From NCBI RefSeq assembly GCF_000620665.1, contig NZ_JIAU01000005.1, positions 363,501-427,500 on the forward strand: 64,000 nt of DNA, in the 5' to 3' direction. Of this stretch, positions 7,443-17,005 are shown piece after piece (the first letter of the stretch is position 1; every line of letters starts with the position of its first letter). Position numbers and translations under genes: made by a program. The notes under the pieces were generated by a model. That model was not told the origin of the DNA. It saw only the letters and a list, made by a program, of their open reading frames with translations, and ran no database searches. The DNA comes from Sphingomonas sp. URHD0057 (GTDB lineage Bacteria > Pseudomonadota > Alphaproteobacteria > Sphingomonadales > Sphingomonadaceae).

Positions 7443-7976
7443 ATGAAGGGATTGCTTGGCTTAACAGTCCTCCTTGCTCTGCCGGCGGCCTCGCCGAGCA
7501 GCCCGCCCGCCGCAGCGTGCCCCGGAAGGCCGGCTTCCGAGCTCTTCGGGCTGGACTATGACGCTTTCGACACAAGCGGCGCGCCGTGCGCCTGGCGATC
7601 CTTGCTCGACCGGGGCTGCGTCGATGCCGCGGTTGCGACGCTGCAAGCCTACCGGAAGGCGGACGCCGGGCGGATGACGTCTCAGCAGCGCGACGAGCTC
7701 AGTTTCCACGTAGGCCAGGCGCTGGCGATGTCTGGTCGTGAACGGGAAGCCATTCCGCACTTCGAGAGTGCGGTCAGTCGGGACAGCGCGGCCGAATGGT
7801 CGGCTTATGTCGCGGCCAACCTCGGATTTGTCCGCAAGGATCGCAAGCAGGTCGAGGACGCGCTTGCCGCATACGAAAAAGTCGCCGGGCAGACTTCAAT
7901 GCGGCTTGGCTTTATTCGCGGATTCCTGCGGTGCCCGGACAGGCCGTACATGGAAGCCGCGAGCTGCGGCATGTGA
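7443..7976 (+). CDS. Exported hypothetical protein with TPR-like helices
   Basis: A 177-residue protein with a signal peptide (about residues 1-25) and four to six cysteines in the mature part that could form disulfides. The central region (QQRDELSFHVGQALAMSGREREAIPHFESAV and on) has the spacing of degenerate tetratricopeptide helices. It probably acts in the periplasm or at the cell surface. No recognised family. It lies 94 bases after the SDR gene and 93 bases before the Cdc48-like gene on the same strand, without a clear operon link. Confidence 0.65.
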   Translation: MKGLLGLTVLLALPAASPSSPPAAACPGRPASELFGLDYDAFDTSGAPCAWRSLLDRGCVDAAVATLQAYRKADAGRMTSQQRDELSFHVGQALAMSGREREAIPHFESAVSRDSAAEWSAYVAANLGFVRKDRKQVEDALAAYEKVAGQTSMRLGFIRGFLRCPDRPYMEAASCGM

Positions 7977-8069
7977 CCACCGACAGACGCTCGATGGAAC
8001 CTTCCGACTGGTAGCGCCGCTTTCCTTCCCTATTTTAGGCTCTCATAGGGGCCCGGGGCAGGAGAGCTT

Positions 8070-10382
8070 ATGCCTGAAGCAGACACCATCGACCGAGCGA
8101 AGAGCCGTAAGGTCCAGGTCGCCAGCCTGCCGCCGGCCGACAGCGGCCGCGGGCTGGCTCGATTGCCCGAATCGCTGATGCAAGAACTCGGGCTTGCCGA
8201 GGGCGACGTGATCGAGATCACCGGCAAGCGGGCAACCGCGGCCCGGGCGATCCCGCCCTATGGCGAGGACCAAGGCATCGACATCATTCGGCTCGACGGC
8301 TTGCAGCGCGCCAACGCCGGTGTCGGCTCCGCCGATTATGTCGAAGTGCGCAAGGCGGCATCCAAGGCGGCAACCCGGGTCGTGTTCGCGCCGGCGCAGG
8401 CCAACATCCGGCTGCAGGGCTCGACCGACGCGCTCAAGCGGACCTTCGCCGGGCGCCCGCTGGTCGAGGGCGACACGGTCGCCACGGCGGGCCATCAACG
8501 CGTCAATGCCGACATGCCCGAGCATATCAGGCAGTTGCTAAATGCGCCCGCCTTCTCGCTCCAGGAGCTTCGGTTGGTCGTCGCGCAAACGACGCCCAAG
8601 GGCATCGTCCATATCGACGCCAAGACGATCGTCGAGCTGCTTCCCGAATATAAAGCGGAGGATGGCCAGCGCCGCGCCGACGTCACCTATGATGACTTGG
8701 GCGGCATGCGCGACACGATCGACGCGCTGCGCGAGATGGTCGAGCTTCCGCTGCGCCATCCCGAGCTGTTCCAGCGCCTGGGGGTCGACCCCCCCAAGGG
8801 CGTGCTGCTCCACGGCCCGCCCGGGACCGGAAAGACGCTTCTGGCCCGGGCCGTCGCCAACGAAAGCGCGGCCAAGTTCTTCAGCATCGCCGGCCCCGAG
8901 ATCATGGGCTCGGCCTATGGCGAGAGCGAGCGCCGGCTGCGCGAGATCTTCGAGCAGGCCGCGCAGTCGGCGCCCTCGATCATCTTCATCGACGAGATCG
9001 ATTCGATCGCGCCCAAGCGCGGCCAGGTCACGGGCGAGGCGGAGAAGAGGCTGGTCGCCCAGCTGCTCACTCTGCTTGATGGAATGGAACCGCGGCAGAA
9101 CACCGTGGTCATCGCGGCGACCAATCGTCCGGAAGCGATCGATGAGGCGCTTCGCCGTCCCGGCCGCCTCGATCGCGAGATCATCGTCGGCGTCCCCGAT
9201 CAGCCCGGGCGGCGCGAGATCCTCGGCATCCATACCCGCGGCATGCCGCTGGGGTCGGACGTGAATCTCGATGATTTGGCGCGGCGCACCTACGGGTTCG
9301 TCGGTGCCGATCTTGCCGCGCTGTGCCGCGAAGCCGCGCTGGAGGCGGTGCGTCGGATCATGCCCAAGATCAACCTCTCCGAGGACGTGATCCCGACCGA
9401 AATCCTCGATGCGCTATCCGTCGAGCTGCGCGATTTCGACAATGCGCTGAAGCGCGTGCAACCCTCGGCGATGCGCGAGGTAATGGTCGAGGCGCCGACC
9501 GTCGGCTGGGACGACATCGGCGGGCTCGACGAGCCGCGCGATCGCCTGCGCGAAGGCGTCGAGCTGCCACTCAAGCATCCCGAAGCGTTCAAGCGCCTCG
9601 GCATCCGCCCGGCCAAGGGGTTCCTCCTCTACGGCCCGCCGGGCACCGGCAAGACGCTACTGGCCAAGGCGGCGGCGCGGGAGAGCGAGGCGAACTTCAT
9701 CGCCACCAAGTCTTCGGACTTGCTCAGCAAATGGTATGGCGAGAGCGAGCAGCAGATCGCGCGGCTGTTCAATCGCGCCCGCCAGGTGGCGCCGACGATC
9801 ATCTTCATCGATGAGCTCGACAGCCTGGTGCCGGCGCGCGGCGGCGGTCTTGGCGAGCCGCAAGTCACCGAGCGGGTGGTCAACACCATATTGTCGGAGA
9901 TGGACGGGCTCGAGGAACTGCAGAATGTCGTCGTGATCGGAGCGACCAACCGGCCGACGCTGATCGACCCGGCGCTCCTTCGTCCGGGCCGGTTCGACGA
10001 TTTGATTTACGTCGGCACCCCGGATGTGGCTGGACGACGCCGAATCTTGGCGATCCATACTCGCAACATGCCGCTGGGGAAGGACGTCGATCTCGATGCT
10101 TTGGCGAAGCGGAGCGAACGGTTCACCGGCGCCGACCTCGAGGACCTTGTCCGCCGGGCCGGGCTGACCGCGCTCCGCCGCGGGCTCGATTCGGCCACCG
10201 TCACCATGGCCGACTTCGATGCCGCCATGACCGAGACCCGGGCATCGGTGACGCCCGAGATGCTCGAGGAATATGAGAGCATTCAGGAGACGCTGAAGAG
10301 CGAGGCGACGCGCCCGCTGGGCGGGATCGGCTTCGTCCTTCCGGGCATGCTCCACCCACGGGCAGGCGGCAAGCCGGATTAG
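8070..10382 (+). CDS. Cdc48/VAT-type tandem AAA ATPase
   Basis: A 770-residue double-ring AAA unfoldase of the Cdc48/p97/VAT type, a family best known from archaea and eukaryotes. An N-domain (residues about 10-190; double-psi barrel plus beta-clam type) precedes two AAA modules. Walker A GPPGTGKT occurs at about 249 and 522, with Walker B IIFIDEID and IIFIDELD. Arginine-finger regions follow in both (RRPGRLDRE, LRPGRFDD). The D2 pore loop SKWYGESE keeps the aromatic, while the D1 loop GSAYGESE is altered. The C-terminus ends in GGKPD and lacks the HbYX motif used to dock on 20S proteasomes. CAGGAGAG precedes the ATG. Confidence 0.93.
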   Translation: MPEADTIDRAKSRKVQVASLPPADSGRGLARLPESLMQELGLAEGDVIEITGKRATAARAIPPYGEDQGIDIIRLDGLQRANAGVGSADYVEVRKAASKAATRVVFAPAQANIRLQGSTDALKRTFAGRPLVEGDTVATAGHQRVNADMPEHIRQLLNAPAFSLQELRLVVAQTTPKGIVHIDAKTIVELLPEYKAEDGQRRADVTYDDLGGMRDTIDALREMVELPLRHPELFQRLGVDPPKGVLLHGPPGTGKTLLARAVANESAAKFFSIAGPEIMGSAYGESERRLREIFEQAAQSAPSIIFIDEIDSIAPKRGQVTGEAEKRLVAQLLTLLDGMEPRQNTVVIAATNRPEAIDEALRRPGRLDREIIVGVPDQPGRREILGIHTRGMPLGSDVNLDDLARRTYGFVGADLAALCREAALEAVRRIMPKINLSEDVIPTEILDALSVELRDFDNALKRVQPSAMREVMVEAPTVGWDDIGGLDEPRDRLREGVELPLKHPEAFKRLGIRPAKGFLLYGPPGTGKTLLAKAAARESEANFIATKSSDLLSKWYGESEQQIARLFNRARQVAPTIIFIDELDSLVPARGGGLGEPQVTERVVNTILSEMDGLEELQNVVVIGATNRPTLIDPALLRPGRFDDLIYVGTPDVAGRRRILAIHTRNMPLGKDVDLDALAKRSERFTGADLEDLVRRAGLTALRRGLDSATVTMADFDAAMTETRASVTPEMLEEYESIQETLKSEATRPLGGIGFVLPGMLHPRAGGKPD

Positions 10383-11717
10383 CCGGCGAGCCGCGCCCGC
10401 CCGAACCAGGCGAGGCCGAGCAACATCAGCGCGAAGACGGCGAACGGCAGATCGTGGTTGAGGCCGTAAAGCAGGATGCCGACCGTCGGCGCCAGCACAT
10501 AGCTGATGCCGTTGGCGGCGGTGATCACCCCCGCGACGGCGCCCTGCTCCGACAACGGCACAGCAAGCGACGCGCCGGCGGTGAAGCCCGGCCGGGTGAA
10601 GCCGAATCCAACCGACGCGAGGGCGAAACCGAGCGTGATCCCGTAGAGGTCGTGCGACAGCATCGTCCCGACCAGGCCGGCGGCGCCGATGAGGGCTCCC
10701 CAGAGGATCAGCGCGCGCGGGCGGAGGTTGAGCCGCGGGATCAGGCCCCACTGCGCCCCCAGCGTCGCTGCGGCGCCGGCCATCATGACGATCGAGATCG
10801 GCCCCTCCGAGCCCCATGGCGGCAAGCGTAGCCGGTCGATGACGAAGAAACCGAGGCAGGTCAGAATCGCGGCCTGGGCATGGCCGGCGACCACGCCCGC
10901 GATGATCCACGGGCGGATTCGCTGGTCATTCCACTTGAGCCGACGAGTGCGGCGCGGCGCCGTGGCGGCGAGCACGCTGGCGCCGGTCGGCGGCGTCGCC
11001 AGCGACGGATAGCTCATGGCGGCACCATGCCCGGAGCGCCGGCCTTTCCGGTCATTGGGCAGCCACAGGATGATCGAAATGACGACCGCCAGACCGATCA
11101 GCGAGAAGGCGAACAGGGGCCCGGCCAGGCCGACCAACGGAAGCACGAACAAGGGCGCGACGGCCGGGCCGATGATCGTGCCGAGGCCGAATGAGGAGGA
11201 CAAAGCCGAAAGCGCCGCGACCCGGCCGCTGCGCCGCGTCCTTGAAGCCAGGTAAGCCTGCGTCGCCGAAGGGGTCGCGCAGCCGAGACCGCCGTAGATC
11301 GCGCGGAGAATCGCAAACAGGCCGAAGGTGAGTGCGCCGCCGATCCACCGGTGAAGGCCGGCGTATAAGGCGATGCCGCACAGCACCATCGAAACGATGA
11401 AGCCGCTGACGCCCATGATGGTCAGCGCCTTGCGGCCGTGATGATCGCTTTTTTCGGCCCAATACGGCGCGAGCGCGACCCACAGCACCGCCGACCAGGT
11501 GTAGGCGATGGCGACCCAGAAATCGTCGATGCCGATGGAGCGGCCGATCGCCGGCATGACGGATTGCAGAGCGGTGTTGCCCGCCGCTGCGACCAGCATC
11601 GCCGCGTATAGAAGTAGGAAGTGCGACGTGGTCAGCGCCGAGGCGCCGACGCCGCGCGTGCCTGCGATATGCGATGCGGCCGCTCCGGACGGACCGGAGC
11701 GGCGCGCATTCAGCGGC

Positions 11718-11731
<14 letters not shown>
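10379..11731 (-). CDS. MFS transporter
   Basis: Major facilitator superfamily transporter, 450 residues, about 12 membrane helices in two halves separated by a basic cytoplasmic loop (residues about 225-275). The loop 2-3 motif appears as [16 protein letters not shown], typical of drug-type MFS proteins. The substrate is unknown. The GTG at 11731 overlaps the end of hppA by 14 bases, which suggests translational coupling; a later start before LLLYAAMLV cannot be excluded, because the first 30 residues are not membrane-like. The 3' end overlaps the convergent Cdc48-like gene by 4 bases. Confidence 0.85.
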
Positions 11732-13841
<2,110 letters not shown>

Positions 13842-13963
13842 CGGTTCAATTTTCCCTGTTTCGCAGGCAGGTGGACGCGGCCGGAGAAACGGCGGCCGCC
13901 CGGAAATCGGCGCGTGTTTAGGGGTGGTTTGCGCGGCTTGCAACCGCGCGAATTGAACCGCGA

Positions 13964-14053
13964 CTAGTGGATCAGAAGCGCGAGCGTCATGCCCGAGACC
14001 AGCCCGCTAAGGCCGATCAGCCATTGGCGCAGAGGATAACCCGCGATGTTCAT
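13964..14053 (-). CDS. Candidate 29-residue membrane microprotein overlapping the thiL 3' end
   Basis: This short frame encodes a polar N-terminus ([11 protein letters not shown]) and one hydrophobic helix of about 17 residues ending in LLIH. A strong GGAGAGG ribosome binding site lies 7 bases before the ATG, inside the thiL coding region. It overlaps the last 47 bases of thiL in another frame and ends 122 bases before hppA, all on the minus strand. Function unknown, and translation is inferred only from the binding site and composition. Confidence 0.4.
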   Translation of the reverse strand: MNIAGYPLRQWLIGLSGLVSGMTLALLIH

Positions 14054-14969
14054 GGCCCAACCTCTCCGGCAGCTCGACCGGCCGACCATTGCTGATCAGC
14101 CGGATCGCGGGGTCGCCCGCTTCGAACGCCCCGACCGCGGTGATTCTCGTGCCTTTTGGTAAATTAAGCGTTGAAGGGTCGAAGTCGGGGTCAAAGGCGC
14201 CGAGCAAGGCATAATCGTCGCCGCCGGTCGCCGCGAACAGCCGCTCCTCTCGAGATTCGCCGCGGACGGCGCGAAAGTCGGCGGACAGCGGCAGAACGTC
14301 GAGATCGACGACCGCCGCGCAGCCGCTCGCTTCGGCCATTCGCAGAGCGTCGAGCAGCAAGCCGTCAGATACGTCCATCATTGCATGGGCATGCGGTGCG
14401 AGAACCTGGCCGGCGCCGAGCTGCGGGATCGGTCGGCGGAAGGCGTCGACGAGCGGCCCAGTCGCGCGCGGATCCCCATGAAGTTGCGCGAGCCCGGCGG
14501 TCGAATCGCCCACCGTCCCAACCAGCCACAGCCGGTCGCCTGGCTTGCCGTCGGCGCGGTGAGGCACGCGTTCGCCCGCGCGCCCAAGCGCGGTCAGGCC
14601 GAGCACGCGCGGAGCACCGGCTGGCAGCGCGATGGTGTCGCCGCCGATCAACGGTAGCGCATAGCTCTCGCAGGCGGCCTCGATTCCGGTCAGGAACTCG
14701 GCTTCCCACTCGTCGTCGCCGCAGATCGTCAGCGACAGCAGCGCCCCGGCAGGCGTCGCGCCCTTGCCGGCAAGGTCCGACAGATTGACCGCGACCAGCT
14801 TCCAGCCGACGCTCGCCGGCGGGTCGGAGGGCAGGAAATGAACGCCTTCGGCAATGCTGTCGTGGGTGATGATCAGACCGTCGAGGACGGCTACATCGTC
14901 GGTCAGGTGGCGAGCCGCCGGATCGGTGGCGATCGCCTGCAGCCGCGCAATGACCTCGGCTTCTCTCAC
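14007..14969 (-). CDS. thiL: Thiamine-phosphate kinase
   Basis: Phosphorylates thiamine monophosphate to thiamine diphosphate, the last step of cofactor synthesis; 320 residues, PurM/ThiL fold. Motifs are HDSIAEGVHFLP (metal/ATP), VAVNLSDLAGKGA, GGDTI, MDVSDGL and GGDDYALL. The start is GTG 14969, overlapping the DUF559 stop as GTGA. The Shine-Dalgarno GGGAGG 8 bases upstream lies inside the terminal repeat of the DUF559 unit. nusB-thiL is a common alphaproteobacterial pair, here split by that unit. No TPP riboswitch is visible. Confidence 0.94.
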   Translation of the reverse strand: MREAEVIARLQAIATDPAARHLTDDVAVLDGLIITHDSIAEGVHFLPSDPPASVGWKLVAVNLSDLAGKGATPAGALLSLTICGDDEWEAEFLTGIEAACESYALPLIGGDTIALPAGAPRVLGLTALGRAGERVPHRADGKPGDRLWLVGTVGDSTAGLAQLHGDPRATGPLVDAFRRPIPQLGAGQVLAPHAHAMMDVSDGLLLDALRMAEASGCAAVVDLDVLPLSADFRAVRGESREERLFAATGGDDYALLGAFDPDFDPSTLNLPKGTRITAVGAFEAGDPAIRLISNGRPVELPERLGHEHRGLSSAPMADRP

Positions 14970-15352
14970 TTCTTCCCTCCCCCTTGATGGGGGAGGGTGG
15001 GGTGGGGGTGGCGGTCGAGCAGGGCCGCGGCAAGAACCGAGTGCACACCGTCAGGATTGCCAAGCACATCATTGTTCCAAAATCGCAGAACCTGATAGCC
15101 TTCTGCTTCGATCAGCGAGGTTCGATGTCTATCGGATTCCTGAGTGTGCTGACCGCCATCAATCTCAATGACGATTTGGACACGGTGGCTGGCGAAATCG
15201 GCGACGAAAGAGCGGATCGGGACCTGCCGGCGAAACCGAGCCGTGGAAAAGCTCTCACGAAGCGATCGCCACATGGCTCGCTCGGCATCGGTCATGTTCG
15301 CGCGCAATTCGCGAGCGCGAGTGGTTGAGCCGATTGCCGGGCGATACTTCAT
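14966..15352 (-). CDS. DUF559 (Vsr-like) endonuclease-domain protein
   Basis: A 128-residue protein with the restriction-endonuclease-like DUF559 domain. RARELRANMTDAERAMWRSLR is followed by FRRQVPIRSFVADFAS and IEIDGGQH, giving the D...ExDG..H pattern of very-short-patch-repair-type nucleases. ATG 15352 starts at the family's usual position; 12 more codons upstream are read from repeat sequence. The C-terminal tail (RHPHPTLPHQGGG) is encoded by the left terminal repeat, so the repeat has been recruited into the protein. Its stop overlaps the thiL start. Substrate unknown. Confidence 0.85.
   Translation of the reverse strand: MKYRPAIGSTTRARELRANMTDAERAMWRSLRESFSTARFRRQVPIRSFVADFASHRVQIVIEIDGGQHTQESDRHRTSLIEAEGYQVLRFWNNDVLGNPDGVHSVLAAALLDRHPHPTLPHQGGGKK
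14975..15013. repeat. Terminal inverted repeat, thiL side
   Basis: A 39 bp repeat with hairpin CCCTCCCCC-TTGAT-GGGGGAGGG and the inner end GGGGGTGGCG. On the minus strand its outer end supplies the GGGAGG ribosome binding site of thiL, and its body encodes the tail of the DUF559 protein. Confidence 0.8.
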
Positions 15353-15372
15353 CGGTCGCGCTTTACGACGGA

Positions 15373-15411
15373 CGCCACCCCCACCCAACCCTCCCCCATC
15401 GAGGGGGAGGG
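15373..15411. repeat. Terminal inverted repeat, nusB side
   Basis: A 39 bp repeat, reverse complement of 14975-15013 with two mismatches. The hairpin is CCCTCCCCC-ATCGA-GGGGGAGGG. It ends 3 bases before the nusB stop codon read on the minus strand. The TTTT after it could give weak termination on the plus strand only. Confidence 0.8.
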
Positions 15412-15414
15412 CTT

Positions 15415-15867
15415 TTATGCCCGCGCCTGCTTCGCGATTGCGTCGAGCAGGCCATTGACGAAGCCGCTTTCGCGCTTGTCGTAGAAGGCGTGGGCGACGT
15501 CGACATATTCGCTGATCACCGAGCCGACCGGCACATCCGGGCGCGCGATCAGCTCATAGGCCCCGGCGCGAAGGATCGCCCGCATCGGCCGGTCGAGGCG
15601 CTCGAGCGACCAGCCTTCGGCGAGGCGAGCGGCGATCAGGCGGTCGAGCTCTACGCGCCGAGCGTCGACCCCGCTGACGATGTCGTCGAAGAAATCGCGC
15701 TCGGCATCGTGATATCGCTGGTCCTCTATGGTCGCCCCGAGGCGATGATCGTGGAATTCCTTAAGCAGCCGCGCGACCGGCGTGCCCTCCATTTCCTGCT
15801 GGTACAGCGCCTGGACAGCGGCAAGACGAGCAGCGGACCGCGATCTCGAACGAGCGGTTGCGCTCAC
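15415..15867 (-). CDS. nusB: Transcription antitermination factor NusB
   Basis: All-helical RNA-binding protein that, with NusE/S10, binds boxA RNA and supports rRNA antitermination; 150 residues. Conserved segments are SAARLAAVQALYQQEM near the N-terminus, LDRPMRAILRAGAYEL and PVGSVISEYVDVAHAFYDKRESGFVNGLLD, the family C-terminal signature. The start is GTG 15867, overlapping the pirin stop as GTGA; the longer frame to 15954 lies in the pirin gene and is not conserved. It is coupled to pirin upstream and originally, I infer, to thiL downstream. Confidence 0.94.
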   Translation of the reverse strand: MSATARSRSRSAARLAAVQALYQQEMEGTPVARLLKEFHDHRLGATIEDQRYHDAERDFFDDIVSGVDARRVELDRLIAARLAEGWSLERLDRPMRAILRAGAYELIARPDVPVGSVISEYVDVAHAFYDKRESGFVNGLLDAIAKQARA

Positions 15868-16760
15868 GGGTAGCTCACCGTCTTCGGAACCTCCGGCAGT
15901 GGAATGAACTCCTGGTCGTCGCCCGGAATCAGGGGGAAGCGCTGCGCCTTCCAATCCTCTTTGGCCTGGTTGATCCGGTCGCGCGACGAGGAGACGAAGT
16001 TCCAGAAGACGTGGCGCGGCGTCGAAAATGCGCCGCCGCCCATCAGCATCAGCCTGCCGCCGCCGTCACTCGACAGACGCGCCTGGTGGCCTGGTCGAAG
16101 TACGTAGAGAGTGAACGCCTCGAGGCGTGCACCGTCGAGAGTCGCTTCGCCGCCGACCACCATCACCGCTCGCTCGTCGGCTTCGGCCTCGATTGGGAGG
16201 TCGGATCCGGCTCCAAGCTCGATATCGGCGTAGATCGTCGGTGAGTGGCAGGGCGTTGCGGCGGTGGCGCCCCACAGGCTTCCCATGAGCACTCGAGCGC
16301 GGGCGCCGCCATCCTCCACGACCGGGAGCCCGTCCGCGGCGACATGATCGAAGGCGGGGTCGAGCTCTTCCTTGCCGTCGGGCAAAGCAAGCCAGGTCTG
16401 CATGCCGTAAAGGCTCGGGCCGTCCGCGCGCACGGCCTCCGGCGACCGCTCGGAATGGACGATGCCGGATCCCGCGGTCATCAGGTTGATCGCCCCGGGC
16501 TCGATCACCGCGTGAGAGCCGATGCTGTCGCGATGCTCGATCGCTCCCTCGAACAGATAGGTGACGGTCGCGAGGTTGATGTGGGGGTGTGGCCGCACAT
16601 CCATGCCCTGCCCGGGCGGCAGGCGCGCCGGGCCGAATTCATCTACGAAGATGAACGGGCCGACCATGGTTCGCTGGCGCGATGGGAGGGTGCGATGAAC
16701 CCTGAACGCGCCGAGGTCGTGGGTGACCGGCGCGATCGTCATTTCGAAGTTGGAATCCAT
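15864..16760 (-). CDS. Pirin family protein
   Basis: Bicupin of 298 residues. The N-terminal cupin keeps the metal site RPHPHINLATVTYLFEG with two histidines and IVHSER with the later histidine and glutamate. Pirins bind iron; some bacterial members have quercetinase activity and others bind partner enzymes, so the role here is open. ATG 16760 has no strong ribosome binding site. It is the first gene of the pirin-nusB run and overlaps nusB by 4 bases. The next 245 bases upstream have no gene and hold the divergent autotransporter's leader. Confidence 0.92.
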   Translation of the reverse strand: MDSNFEMTIAPVTHDLGAFRVHRTLPSRQRTMVGPFIFVDEFGPARLPPGQGMDVRPHPHINLATVTYLFEGAIEHRDSIGSHAVIEPGAINLMTAGSGIVHSERSPEAVRADGPSLYGMQTWLALPDGKEELDPAFDHVAADGLPVVEDGGARARVLMGSLWGATAATPCHSPTIYADIELGAGSDLPIEAEADERAVMVVGGEATLDGARLEAFTLYVLRPGHQARLSSDGGGRLMLMGGGAFSTPRHVFWNFVSSSRDRINQAKEDWKAQRFPLIPGDDQEFIPLPEVPKTVSYP

Positions 16761-17005
16761 GCCGCGCGCTTAGCCCGGCAATGGGCCGGGCGAAAGCCGC
16801 CGCGAGTTCCCGCAAACATTACAGGAGCTTAACAATCGTTCATCTGGGCTTCAGGCTCAACTGAGCTTTAGCTGTTGTTTCGGGGGACTAACGGAGGGCG
16901 GCGGCCGCTGCTCTTCCCTCGCCATACAACCCGTTTTCGCTGCCTGCCGGCACCCCATGCCGCGCGGAACGCGGACCCGCACGCCAACAAGGGACCGATT
17001 TTCAC

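Larger units (their letters stand above)
14975..15411. mobile_element. Putative DUF559 mobile unit with terminal inverted repeats
   Basis: A 437 bp stretch bounded by 39 bp inverted repeats (37 of 39 positions identical) that carries one DUF559 endonuclease-like gene and sits between nusB and thiL. Each repeat contains a hairpin, CCCTCCCCC paired with GGGGGAGGG around 5 bases, and ends in CGCCACCCCC on the inner side. The triplet CTT flanks both ends (14972-14974 and 15412-15414) and could be a target duplication, but three bases prove little. No transposase is present; mobility is inferred from structure and position. Confidence 0.55.

Noticed and set aside
13842-15000. Possible TPP riboswitch or own promoter for thiL
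   Set aside because: thiL starts inside the end of the DUF559 gene, and no THI-box sequence is present upstream.
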